Shown here one piece after another: positions 1 to 7,347 of a stretch of DNA of 9,139 bases (its first letter is position 1; every line of letters begins with the position of its first letter). This DNA is from Chitinophaga pinensis (GTDB taxonomy: Bacteria > Bacteroidota > Bacteroidia > Chitinophagales > Chitinophagaceae). The position numbers and the translations under genes are program-made. Under the pieces are notes generated by a model. That model was not told where the DNA came from. It was given only the letters and a program-made list of their open reading frames with translations, and searched no databases. The DNA is taken from contig CALQKL020000073.1 of NCBI GenBank assembly GCA_943331145.2, positions 1-9,139 of the forward strand, read 5' to 3'.

Positions 1-3000
1 AGTAAGTGGTGGAGCATGGACAAGTGATGATGAAGCGGTAGCAACAATAGATGGAACAACAGGTGTAATTACAGTAGTAGCCGCAGGATCAGCAACAATG
101 AATTATGTTGTAACAGGAAATGGTGGTTGTGCAAATGATACCGCATCAACAGTAGTAACCGTAACCGCTTTACCAAGTGCCGGAACATTAAGTGGCACGC
201 AAGCAATATGTGAAACAGGTTCAACAACATTTACTTCAACCGTAAGTGGTGGTGCATGGACAAGTGGTGATGATGCCGTTGCAACAATAGATGGATCAAC
301 TGGAGTAGTAACCGTAGTAGCAGCAGGATCATCAATAATGACGTACACAGTAACGGGCACGGGTGGTTGTAGCGATGCAACAGCAACAAGAACAGTAACA
401 ATCACAGCAGCACCGGATGCAGGAGATATTAGTGGTACTCAAGAAATATGTTCTAACGAAACAACAACTTTTTCAAGTACAGAAGCAGGTGGTGATTGGA
501 GTTCAGTCAACACCGGTATTGCAGATGTAGATGGAGGGGGAGTTATTTCGCCAGTATCTGCAGGAACAACAGATATCAGATATATTGTAACAGGTACAGG
601 AGGTTGCGCAAATGATACATCAAGTTTATCAATAACAATCAAAAGTACAAGTACTTTTGATACAACTGTGTTAGCATGTACATCATTTACTTGGCATGAT
701 GATACGTATACAGTTTCTGGAAATTACACTTTCTCAACTTCAAACTTTGTAGGTTGCGATTCTGTTGAAACATTACATTTAACAATAAATTCAACTCCTC
801 CAGCTGCTTTAGATACAATATATGGAACGATTGAATTGTGTCAATATGTAAATACAAGTGATACGTTACTATATTATGTAACGCCAGTTGCGGGAGCAAC
901 ATTTTACAATTGGAATGTAAACAACACTGTTGGTGTAACTTGGATGAGTGATCAAGGAAATGATAGCATTTATGTATTGTTTGATAGTACATTACAAGCA
1001 AGTGGAGCAAGGATTTACGCAAGTGCAACAAATGCCGCAGGTTGTGAAAGTGATTATACATTTATCAGGTTAAATAAAACAATTCCAGTTGTTTCAACAA
1101 TTACAGGTAGTAGAGATGCATGCCCTGTACTTGGATTAGATACCACAATTACATATACATGTAACAAACCTGCAACTGCAAGTTCATTTTCATGGGTTAT
1201 GCCAGCTGGCGCTACTATAGAAGGACGATCGGATTCAAATGTGGTATCTGTAAAATTCAATAATACATTTACCTCAGGATTATTAAAAGTTACCGCACTT
1301 TCAAATTGTGGTTCAAGGACTACACCATATTCTGTCACAATATCTAAATTATCAGTTACAACTCCAACAACAATAAGTGGGCCTACAAATGCTTGTTCTT
1401 ATTATAACTTTAGAAATACCGCAACTTATACAGTTGGAAATGTTGGAACTGCTACGTCTTATTATTGGACACTTCCTGATAGCATGATATTGGTAAGCGG
1501 ACAAGGTACAAACACTATAGTTGTAAATTTTGATTCAGGCTTTGTATCATCAATCTTAAAAGTAAAAGCAATAAATAATTGTTCTGTTTCTGCTGATAAA
1601 GCAATAAGTATCACAGCAACTCCTTTTGCAGTTCCGGGTACAATTACTGGCCCAGCAAATCCTTGCACTTATATCAATGTTGATGAAGAAGTTTCATATT
1701 CTATACGAAAAGTGTCTGGAGCTTCGGGTTATATTTGGACTGTTCCAGCAGGAATTTCAATTGTTGATCATCCAGAAGGTTATGGTGAAAACGATACGGT
1801 GATTACGGTGTCTATGAATAGTGCTCTAAATGCTACTGATACTATAAAAGTACAATCTACCGGCTGTAATAATAGTGCTGCTAAAACATTTGTACTAAAA
1901 AAATCTTCACCGCTTTCAGCTACAACAATTTTTGGCACTACAAATGTATGTTCAAAATATGCCGATGCACTTTCATTAAGTGATACCGTAATTTATAGAA
2001 TAAACAAAATAGCCAATGCATCTACATATACTTGGACATTGCCAAGATATGCAACAGCAATTTCAGGTACTATTGCAACTGCAGACACATTTGTTGTTGT
2101 TAAGTTCACCAAAGATTTTACAACGGGAACTTTAGGCGTGACGGCTAATAGTTATTGTGGTAATAGTAGTATGAAATATATTTCAATATCAAAATCAGCA
2201 GCAGCAATACCAGGTGTTATTCAGCGATCATTTACACCAAGCGTTGCAGCAATTACCAATGTAGCAAGCATCGTAAAAGATACCATTCAAATCAGAAAAG
2301 TTGCCAACGCAACAGGATATGCGTGGACGCTTAGAGCAGGTACATATGCTAATATTGTATCTTTAAATGCATCCGGTTTGCCAGAAAATGATACTATAGT
2401 AGTAGTAAATATTTTAAGTGGGTTCTCTAAAGACACCGTTTCGGTGAAATCATTGGTTTCAAATTGTTCAATAAGTTCTGCTAGGACGTTGGCTTTATCA
2501 GCATTATTTGCTCCAGCAGGCATAGCATCTATTTCAGGTAGTTTAACACCATGTAGTGGCGGATCGGTTAGCTACACAGCAACACCTGCAACACCAACTT
2601 CAACGCAAGCATATGTTAATCGTGTTAGATGGACTGTGCCAAATAATGCAGAAATTATATCTTCAAATACTGATAGTACTGTTGTTGAAATAAACTATTT
2701 GGCAGGATTTACGGGAGGTGTTATTTCAGCAAGAGGCGTAAGTTTAGCCGGCGCTTTATCTAGTACGTCAACTTCAGTTACTTTAAAGTATACACCAGCC
2801 ACGCCATCGAATATAACATCAAGATCAGGAAACTTTGCACCATGCGTAGGAGATACGGTTTCTTATTACGTAACTGTTCCAGCCTTAACAGCTTCACAAT
2901 CTCCTGCTGTTAACTTTAGATGGACTAAGCCAGCAAACACGACGATAATTAATGCCAATTCAGATAGTAGTAGAATAGGATTGCGTTTTGATGCATCATT

Positions 3001-3979
3001 TACAGGGGGTTCAATTATGGTGAAGGGTGAATCTAATTGTGGTATTTTCGGTGCGGTTAAGTCAACTACATTTACAACGCTTAAAATATCGCCAACACCT
3101 TCGAATATTGTTTCTCGTTCAGGAAATGTTTATGCAGGTTGTAGTAGCGATACCATTTCTTATACAGCATTACCAGGTTCGGCTACAGCAAGTCAAGAGG
3201 CTACAGCATCATACAAATGGTTGCTTCCTGTTGGGGTAAGTATTGTTTCAGCAACAACTGATAGTGTACAAGTGAAATTACAATTTGGAAGTTCGTTTGT
3301 TGGAGGTAATCTACAAGTAAGAGGAGTTACAGCTTGTGGTGGTGTTGGATCTGCAAAAGCAATTACATTGACTAGGTTTTTAACGCCAACACCTACTAAT
3401 ATTACGTCAAGCACTTCTAGTTACAACGCATGTATTGGAAATTCAATTAGCTATACAGTTGTTGTGCCAGCACCAAACACAACTCAACAAATCGCAGATG
3501 TTTACAGGTGGACGCTTCCTACAAATGCACAAATTCAATCTGCTAACACAGACAGTTCTATTGTGAGCGTTACATTCAATACGGGATATACAGGAGGTAG
3601 TTTAATTGTAAAAGGACAAACCAATTGCGGTGTAATCGGTACACAAAAATCGGTGTCATTAACACGTACAGGGTGTCCTTCTGGTTTGTTTGCAAAAAAT
3701 ACAACCAAAACAAATACAACTTCAAATGCTAAGATTAATATTTATCCAAATCCCAATAATGGAAACTTTAAATTGGCTTTAAAATTAGGAAGATCAACCA
3801 ATGAAAAAGTAAATATTCAAATGATTAACACAATTGGAAAAGTAATATTCTCAAACAATGTAATTAGCGTTAATGGAGATGTGAATTTAAATATCAATAA
3901 CAAGTTCACACCAGGAATTTACTTGATCAAATACAAAACAGCTCGTGAAGAAGCCGTTGAAAAAATGATCATTCAATAA
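1..3979 (+). CDS. Large secreted repeat protein with T9SS C-terminal sorting domain (5' end outside window)
   Basis: The reading frame is open from the first complete codon at position 2 to the TAA at 3977-3979. This gives 1325 residues with no start visible, so the real protein is longer. Residues 1-215 are 80-residue Ig-like (BIG2-like) modules with GGAWTS, DGSTGV and VTGTGGC motifs. A roughly 50-residue module follows (CTSFTW to VGCDSVE), then ten PKD-like modules of about 90-104 residues (residues 271-1224). A short linker leads to a sorting domain beginning INIYPNP at residue 1245. Nearly every module carries one Cys near its start and one near its end, as expected for disulfide-bonded extracellular domains. 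There is no enzymatic domain in the visible part. From family knowledge such proteins cross the outer membrane by the type IX secretion system and end up on the surface or released; an adhesin or matrix role is inference. A terminator follows directly, so the gene ends its own transcript. Confidence 0.93.
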   Translation, partial: VSGGAWTSDDEAVATIDGTTGVITVVAAGSATMNYVVTGNGGCANDTASTVVTVTALPSAGTLSGTQAICETGSTTFTSTVSGGAWTSGDDAVATIDGSTGVVTVVAAGSSIMTYTVTGTGGCSDATATRTVTITAAPDAGDISGTQEICSNETTTFSSTEAGGDWSSVNTGIADVDGGGVISPVSAGTTDIRYIVTGTGGCANDTSSLSITIKSTSTFDTTVLACTSFTWHDDTYTVSGNYTFSTSNFVGCDSVETLHLTINSTPPAALDTIYGTIELCQYVNTSDTLLYYVTPVAGATFYNWNVNNTVGVTWMSDQGNDSIYVLFDSTLQASGARIYASATNAAGCESDYTFIRLNKTIPVVSTITGSRDACPVLGLDTTITYTCNKPATASSFSWVMPAGATIEGRSDSNVVSVKFNNTFTSGLLKVTALSNCGSRTTPYSVTISKLSVTTPTTISGPTNACSYYNFRNTATYTVGNVGTATSYYWTLPDSMILVSGQGTNTIVVNFDSGFVSSILKVKAINNCSVSADKAISITATPFAVPGTITGPANPCTYINVDEEVSYSIRKVSGASGYIWTVPAGISIVDHPEGYGENDTVITVSMNSALNATDTIKVQSTGCNNSAAKTFVLKKSSPLSATTIFGTTNVCSKYADALSLSDTVIYRINKIANASTYTWTLPRYATAISGTIATADTFVVVKFTKDFTTGTLGVTANSYCGNSSMKYISISKSAAAIPGVIQRSFTPSVAAITNVASIVKDTIQIRKVANATGYAWTLRAGTYANIVSLNASGLPENDTIVVVNILSGFSKDTVSVKSLVSNCSISSARTLALSALFAPAGIASISGSLTPCSGGSVSYTATPATPTSTQAYVNRVRWTVPNNAEIISSNTDSTVVEINYLAGFTGGVISARGVSLAGALSSTSTSVTLKYTPATPSNITSRSGNFAPCVGDTVSYYVTVPALTASQSPAVNFRWTKPANTTIINANSDSSRIGLRFDASFTGGSIMVKGESNCGIFGAVKSTTFTTLKISPTPSNIVSRSGNVYAGCSSDTISYTALPGSATASQEATASYKWLLPVGVSIVSATTDSVQVKLQFGSSFVGGNLQVRGVTACGGVGSAKAITLTRFLTPTPTNITSSTSSYNACIGNSISYTVVVPAPNTTQQIADVYRWTLPTNAQIQSANTDSSIVSVTFNTGYTGGSLIVKGQTNCGVIGTQKSVSLTRTGCPSGLFAKNTTKTNTTSNAKINIYPNPNNGNFKLALKLGRSTNEKVNIQMINTIGKVIFSNNVISVNGDVNLNINNKFTPGIYLIKYKTAREEAVEKMIIQ
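2..646 (+). repeat. 240-bp tandem repeats encoding Ig-like modules
   Basis: Two full copies (167-406 and 407-646) and the last 165 bases of a third (2-166) lie in tandem. The Trp codon of the GGxW motif recurs at 17, 257 and 497, a spacing of exactly 240 bases. Over the 55 residues shared by the first two copies, 39 are identical. The third copy has diverged further and is one codon shorter after its DGGGV motif. The array continues upstream out of the window, so the copy number is unknown. The sequences resemble the bacterial Ig-like modules common in Bacteroidota surface proteins. Confidence 0.9.
812..3670 (+). repeat. Ten degenerate PKD-like modules within the repeat protein
   Basis: Modules begin near 812, 1094, 1364, 1637, 1922, 2213, 2525, 2807, 3101 and 3395, with spacings of about 270-312 bases. 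A typical module opens with I-(T/S)-G-x(3)-x-C. It continues with a Y(S/T)-type strand, a central YxWTxPxG motif and a hydrophobic strand ending in F-x(4)-G. It closes with xVxxxxNCG and a Thr/Ser-rich linker. Modules 7-10 form a closer subgroup with TPTPSNI-type openings, T-D-S-S and FTGG motifs. The copies are too diverged at DNA level to recombine easily, unlike the 240-bp array upstream. This matches PKD-like repeats of Bacteroidota secreted proteins. Confidence 0.8.
3734..3976 (+). other. Type IX secretion C-terminal sorting domain (type A-like)
   Basis: The last 81 residues start with INIYPNPNNGNF. They continue with an amphipathic strand pattern (VNIQMINTIGKVIF), a Gly/Asn-rich stretch, PGIYLIKY and a final charged strand ending KMIIQ. 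The order YPNP, NxxGK, then PGIYxI is the hallmark of the type A sorting signal of the T9SS. In known systems it directs export through the outer membrane and is removed by the sortase-like peptidase PorU. Its presence implies a signal peptide on the missing N-terminus. Confidence 0.93.
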
Positions 3980-3999
3980 GATTGAGTTTTTGAAATCGG

Positions 4000-4036
4000 A
4001 AAAGGTCTGCTTAATTATTTTAGGCAGACCTTTTTT
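4000..4036 (+). terminator. Rho-independent terminator of the repeat-protein gene
   Basis: An 11-bp perfect stem pairs 4000-4010 (AAAAGGTCTGC) with 4024-4034 (GCAGACCTTTT) around a 13-base loop. It runs into six consecutive T at 4031-4036. It lies 20 bases past the stop codon. Read on the other strand it has only about four T after the stem, so it may stop transcription from the convergent gene less well. Confidence 0.9.
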
Positions 4037-4339
4037 GTTGGATTAGAAGTTTATGAGGTTTAAGAGGTTTGAGATGTTTAATGAGTTCAAAAGGTTGGAT
4101 GTAAACACGGAAAAACTGCTTAATTGGCGATGTTTTTCAAATGATTTGAAACACAAAGTCACGAATGCGCGTAAACGCGATTTTTTTGACACGAAGGCAC
4201 AAAGACACGAAGTTTTTTATAAAACAAAGATGCTAATAAATGGAAAATGCTTCCAACCTTTTGAACTTATTGAACTTATTGAACGTATTGAACCTCTCAA
4301 ACCTAATAAACCTCATAAACCTCTCCAACATCTACCAAC
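4037..4339. repeat. Palindromic intergenic element with 9-bp-period arms
   Basis: The left arm (4049-4102, with one more unit at 4037-4045) is six tandem 9-mers of the form GTTnnnnnn, e.g. GTTTATGAG and GTTCAAAAG. The right arm (4249-4329) is nine tandem 9-mers of the complementary form nnnnnnAAC, e.g. TTATTGAAC and CTCATAAAC. The arms pair: 4049-4073 matches the reverse complement of 4296-4320 at 23 of 25 bases, and 4085-4099 matches that of 4252-4266 at 15 of 15. The core (about 4103-4248) holds 8-bp-period CACGAA/CACAAA repeats. A 105-codon frame at 4053-4370 crosses it but is probably not a gene. The element lies between two convergent genes. It carries no transposase, and its origin and role are not known to me. 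Confidence 0.75.
4151..4212. repeat. CACAAAG/CACGAAG short-period core repeats
   Basis: Within the palindromic element, 8-base units follow one another at 4188-4211 (GACACGAA, GGCACAAA, GACACGAA). A related pair lies at 4151-4166 (ACACAAAG, TCACGAAT). Between them CGCG-TAAA-CGCG (4168-4179) can fold into a very short hairpin followed by seven T. From memory, similar CACGAAG/CACAAAG strings are frequent in Bacteroidota intergenic DNA and often yield false ORFs containing TKAQRH-like peptides, as here. Confidence 0.55.
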
Positions 4340-5528
4340 CTCTACTTGTTACCCCATTCTGCTTTTTTAGAAAAAACAAATGCTTGTTTTCAAAGTAATC
4401 TACTTGGCTAGATTGGCGATTTAATTTTATAGGAGCAATATTAAAATTTGAAAACACACTTATCTTTTCAAAATTTATTTCTGAAAGACTTTGGCCTTCA
4501 TTTAAAAATCTCGAAAAAACATACATTGATTCAAACCCTTTATAAACACTTTCAGTAGGAGTGCCTTTATATGATTTTAAATAAGCAGATTGAATAGTAG
4601 AACTAAACAGATCTGTTTTATTATTGAAATAAGGAGACGTGTAATAAATAGGGAAATCAGATAATTTAGCATTGCTTTTTTGACTAAAAAAATCAAACCC
4701 TTCCCAATTGGGCATCCCAATCAAATGTATATTATATTTAGGTACACAGGTTTTTAAGGTTTTACAAATTTCTAATGCAAAATTTTCATCCAAGCTCCCA
4801 GCAATAATAATATTTAATCGAGTGCTATCTAATGCTTTTATAACTTTAGAATAATTACTATCTAAAGAAATACTTTGTATATTCAGCAGTGATTTATTAT
4901 CAGGCTTATTTATGTTTTGAAAATAATTTGCAATTCTATCTTCTTGGCTTCCAGTTTTACGAATATGAATTATATTTTCATTGGCATGCATTTGCAGCAA
5001 GTAAGAAAATATGGCTTCACAATGTGTTTTAAGCGTTGAATTTAATATAACAAAAAACGGATTTTGTGTAATCCCTCCATCATTTGGAAAAGTTGCAGAT
5101 ATTAATGGGATTTTTTTTCTTAAAGAGAATTTTGATAATAAATTAAGTTCTCGATCTTTTACAGAAGTGATTATCATTTCGATGTTATCCAAAGCATTGC
5201 TTTCAATTAGTTTTTGAATACTTGCAGAGTCAGATTTAGAGTCGTAAAAAAATGTTTCAATCTGACAATTTTCAATTGGGAAATTGTCCAAAGCAATCAT
5301 TGCACCCTGAACAAATCCAATTCCTTGTAAAGTAAATCGAGGAAAGTTTTTTCCATATCTATAATATTTCCCAGAAAATGCAGAGTCTAGATAGATGGGT
5401 GAAAATACAGCAATTTTGTGCTTTTTTATTATTGAATCTGGTTGAGATTGACCATTTGCCATTTGAAAAGCAAAGCAAAAAAATAATAAAAAAATGTAAT
5501 AAAATCTATTCATGTATATAATGTGCAT
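4332..5528 (-). CDS. Secreted protein with probable type 1 periplasmic-binding fold
   Basis: The frame encodes 398 residues. Met6 (codon at 5511-5513) is the more natural start: it gives a Lys/Arg-poor but typical export signal, NRF followed by a hydrophobic stretch (FYYIFLLFFCFAF), with cleavage likely near ANG/QSQ. There is no proper lipobox, so a lipoprotein is unlikely. After the signal come KIAVFSPIYLDSAF (about 38-51), QGIGFVQGAMIALD (68-81), IEMIITSV (116-123), KKIPLISATFPNDGG (138-152) and LNIIIAGS (238-245). This alternation of strand and helix fits the amino-acid-type ABC substrate-binding fold. No ABC permease or ATPase is nearby and no LysM motif is present, so the ligand is unknown and a sensor or envelope role is as likely as transport. 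The gene starts 77 bases after guaA on the same strand, with no clear terminator between them. Its stop codon lies in the edge of the palindromic element. Confidence 0.85.
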   Translation of the reverse strand: MHIIYMNRFYYIFLLFFCFAFQMANGQSQPDSIIKKHKIAVFSPIYLDSAFSGKYYRYGKNFPRFTLQGIGFVQGAMIALDNFPIENCQIETFFYDSKSDSASIQKLIESNALDNIEMIITSVKDRELNLLSKFSLRKKIPLISATFPNDGGITQNPFFVILNSTLKTHCEAIFSYLLQMHANENIIHIRKTGSQEDRIANYFQNINKPDNKSLLNIQSISLDSNYSKVIKALDSTRLNIIIAGSLDENFALEICKTLKTCVPKYNIHLIGMPNWEGFDFFSQKSNAKLSDFPIYYTSPYFNNKTDLFSSTIQSAYLKSYKGTPTESVYKGFESMYVFSRFLNEGQSLSEINFEKISVFSNFNIAPIKLNRQSSQVDYFENKHLFFLKKQNGVTSRGW

Positions 5529-5605
5529 TTAAAGTTGGGTACGTAAATCTAAAACAATTACTTTTTTATATGATATTTTATTTTTCCAGTAAAATATAAA
5601 TCCAA

Positions 5606-7141
5606 TTACTCCCATTCTATAGTAGCCGGAGGTTTGCTGCTAATATCATAAACTACGCGATTAATACCCTTGACTTGATTAATGATTTCATTTGAAACAT
5701 CCGCGAGGAATTCATAAGGCAAATGCGCCCAATCCGCTGTCATTCCATCAACAGAAGTTACCGCACGTAACGCAATGGTGTATTCATAAGTTCTTTCATC
5801 TCCCATAACACCGACACTTTTAACAGGCAATAAAATGGCACCTGCTTGCCAAACTTTATTGTAGTTTCCTGTTTGCTTCAATTGATTCGTAAAAACAGCA
5901 TCTGCATTTTGTAAAAGCAACACTTTTTCTTCGGTTATTTCTCCAAGTATTCTAATGCCAAGTCCAGGACCAGGGAAAGGGTGTCTGTTTAATAAATCTG
6001 CTGGAATCCCAAGTTCAGCACCAATTTTTCTTACTTCATCTTTAAACAAAGACCTCAGTGGCTCAACCAATTTTAATTTCATCGTATCAGGTAAACCACC
6101 AACATTATGATGCGATTTAATGGTAACTGATGGGCCATGAACAGAAGCAGATTCAATTACATCTGGGTAAATCGTTCCTTGTCCTAAAAAACTGATATCG
6201 GTCAAAAGGTTAGATTCCCGATCAAATATTTCGATAAATGCAGCGCCTATAGCTTTTCTTTTATCTTCTGGAAGTGTTTTTCCAGCAAGCTTTGTGTAAA
6301 AATGTTCTCTTGCGTCAACGCCCTTTACATTTAAACCCAGTTGTTTGTATATATCAAGAACTTCATTGAATTCATTCTTACGTAAAAGTCCATTATCTAC
6401 AAAAATGCCGTAAAGATTTTCGCCAATGGCTTTGTGTATTAATGTAGCAGCAACAGTGCTATCTACACCACCACTTAATCCCATTACCACTTTGCTATCA
6501 CCCAGCATTTCTTTTAGGGTGTTAACGGTTTCTGTAATAAAATGAGCAGAAGTCCAGCTCTGACTGCAATTACATATTTTAATCAAAAAGTTAGAAATTA
6601 TTTTTTTTCCTTCTGTAGAATGATACACTTCAGGATGAAACTGAAGCCCATAAATAGGGTAGGAGGCCGTATTGGCGCCACTTTTAAATGCCGCAACAGG
6701 AATGCTTTCGGTTGTTCCCAAAAGTGAAAAACCATCTGGAAGTTGCTTAATGGTATCACTATGGCTCATCCAAACTTGTGAAACGGTTGGTATATCATTT
6801 AAAAAAACATCTGATAATTGTAGATTTAAATTTGCACGTCCATATTCTCTTTTATCACTTTTCTCAACTAATCCTCCAAAGGATTTTGCGGTTAATTGAG
6901 CACCATAACAAATGCCAAGAACGGGAACTTTGTCTGCAATAGACTTTATGTCAACACTTGGAGCATTTGCCTCATTAACTGAACAAGGAGACCCCGAGAG
7001 AATCACACCTCTTATATTTTCGCCGAAGTTTATTGGCTTATTGAATGGGATAATTTCACAAAAAACAGAAAATTCTCTAACAACACGGGCAATCAATTGG
7101 GTATACTGTGAACCAAAATCAAGGATTATAATTTTTTCCAT
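5606..7141 (-). CDS. guaA: GMP synthase (glutamine-hydrolysing)
   Basis: The 511-residue protein is full length for GuaA. It makes GMP from XMP, ATP and glutamine in the cytoplasm, the last step of de novo guanine nucleotide synthesis. The N-terminal class I glutamine amidotransferase domain (about 1-190) opens with IIILDFGSQYTQLIARRV-like sequence. It contains the nucleophile Cys78 in GICYGAQ and the His169/Glu171 pair in QFHPE. The ATP pyrophosphatase domain has the P-loop SGGVDS at 223-228. The C-terminal dimerisation part includes HHNVGGLP (344-351), HPFPGPGLGIR (387-397) and the conserved ending KPPATIEWE. All expected catalytic residues are present. It is divergent from rpsJ, with a promoter box 8 bases upstream of the start codon. 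It probably heads a transcript that can continue into the binding-protein gene. Confidence 0.98.
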   Translation of the reverse strand: MEKIIILDFGSQYTQLIARVVREFSVFCEIIPFNKPINFGENIRGVILSGSPCSVNEANAPSVDIKSIADKVPVLGICYGAQLTAKSFGGLVEKSDKREYGRANLNLQLSDVFLNDIPTVSQVWMSHSDTIKQLPDGFSLLGTTESIPVAAFKSGANTASYPIYGLQFHPEVYHSTEGKKIISNFLIKICNCSQSWTSAHFITETVNTLKEMLGDSKVVMGLSGGVDSTVAATLIHKAIGENLYGIFVDNGLLRKNEFNEVLDIYKQLGLNVKGVDAREHFYTKLAGKTLPEDKRKAIGAAFIEIFDRESNLLTDISFLGQGTIYPDVIESASVHGPSVTIKSHHNVGGLPDTMKLKLVEPLRSLFKDEVRKIGAELGIPADLLNRHPFPGPGLGIRILGEITEEKVLLLQNADAVFTNQLKQTGNYNKVWQAGAILLPVKSVGVMGDERTYEYTIALRAVTSVDGMTADWAHLPYEFLADVSNEIINQVKGINRVVYDISSKPPATIEWE

Positions 7142-7149
7142 AATGCACG

Positions 7150-7157
7150 CAAAGTTA
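7150..7157 (-). promoter_or_regulatory. Probable guaA promoter -7 box (TAACTTTG)
   Basis: Read on the minus strand, TAACTTTG matches the Bacteroidota sigma-A -7 consensus TAnnTTTG exactly. It sits 8 bases before the guaA ATG, so the message would have a very short leader or nearly none. No convincing -33 TTG is seen at the usual spacing. The short distance also leaves no room for a leader riboswitch. Confidence 0.6.
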
Positions 7158-7182
7158 CATGTTTTGATGCTTTTTAAGTAGT

Positions 7183-7265
7183 ATATAAAGTAAAAATTTA
7201 AAATTTAAAAGTCAAAATTGTCCCGTCTATTTTTTAATTTTTACTTTTTACTTTTTACCTTTTAA
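7183..7265. repeat. Second palindromic element, 7-bp-period arms
   Basis: The left arm at 7190-7217 is four tandem heptamers (GTAAAAA, TTTAAAA, TTTAAAA, GTCAAAA), with a weaker unit at 7183-7189. The right arm at 7231-7265 is five heptamers in the opposite sense (TTTTTAA, three times TTTTTAC, CTTTTAA). Positions 7190-7203 match the reverse complement of 7231-7244 at 13 of 14 bases. The core is only 13 bases (7218-7230) and is more GC-rich. The element lies between the two divergent promoters and overlaps neither -7 box. Confidence 0.6.
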
Positions 7266-7317
7266 GTATATCTCAAAAAATATTTTAAAGAAAATTGAAA
7301 ATAATTTAAAAATTACT

Positions 7318-7347
7318 TTGCTGATAAAAAAACTACCCTTACCTTCG
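7318..7347 (+). promoter_or_regulatory. Probable S10-operon promoter upstream of rpsJ
   Basis: TTG at 7318-7320 (within ACTTTG) is separated by 19 bases from TACCTTCG at 7340-7347, which matches TAnnTTTG at all but one position. Spacing and boxes fit the Bacteroidota -33/-7 promoter. Transcription would begin shortly after 7350, leaving a leader of about 35-40 bases before the rpsJ ATG. The leader is A/T-rich, with no Shine-Dalgarno sequence and no strong hairpin. Confidence 0.6.

Noticed and set aside
103..3414. Several minus-strand and out-of-frame ORFs of 67-124 codons across the repeat protein
   Set aside because: They lie opposite or out of frame with a continuous, domain-rich coding frame, mirror its repeats, and show no recognisable family features.
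4168..4187. CGCG-TAAA-CGCG hairpin followed by T7 as a terminator
   Set aside because: The stem is only four pairs, and no gene on the + strand ends just before it; the strong terminator at 4000-4036 already serves the upstream gene.
4049..4329. CRISPR-like array
   Set aside because: The repeat units are 7-9 bases, degenerate and contiguous without spacers, and no cas gene is present.
4053..4370. 105-codon open frame on the + strand after the terminator
   Set aside because: It is made almost wholly of the 9-bp and 8-bp repeats, giving three-residue periodic peptides (e.g. ELIELIERIE) and the TKAQRH-type string typical of false ORFs. It also overlaps the end of the convergent gene.
5440..5513. 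Lipoprotein signal on the binding-fold protein
   Set aside because: The only nearby Cys is in LFFC within the hydrophobic core, which lacks the small residues of a lipobox; a standard signal peptidase I site near ANG/QSQ fits better.
6542..7181. Plus-strand ORFs of 61-89 codons over guaA
   Set aside because: They are antisense shadows of a complete, highly conserved guaA with all catalytic motifs in place.
7142..7200. Purine or guanine riboswitch ahead of guaA
   Set aside because: The probable promoter box is 8 bases from the start codon, which leaves no room for an aptamer, and no conserved riboswitch core is seen.
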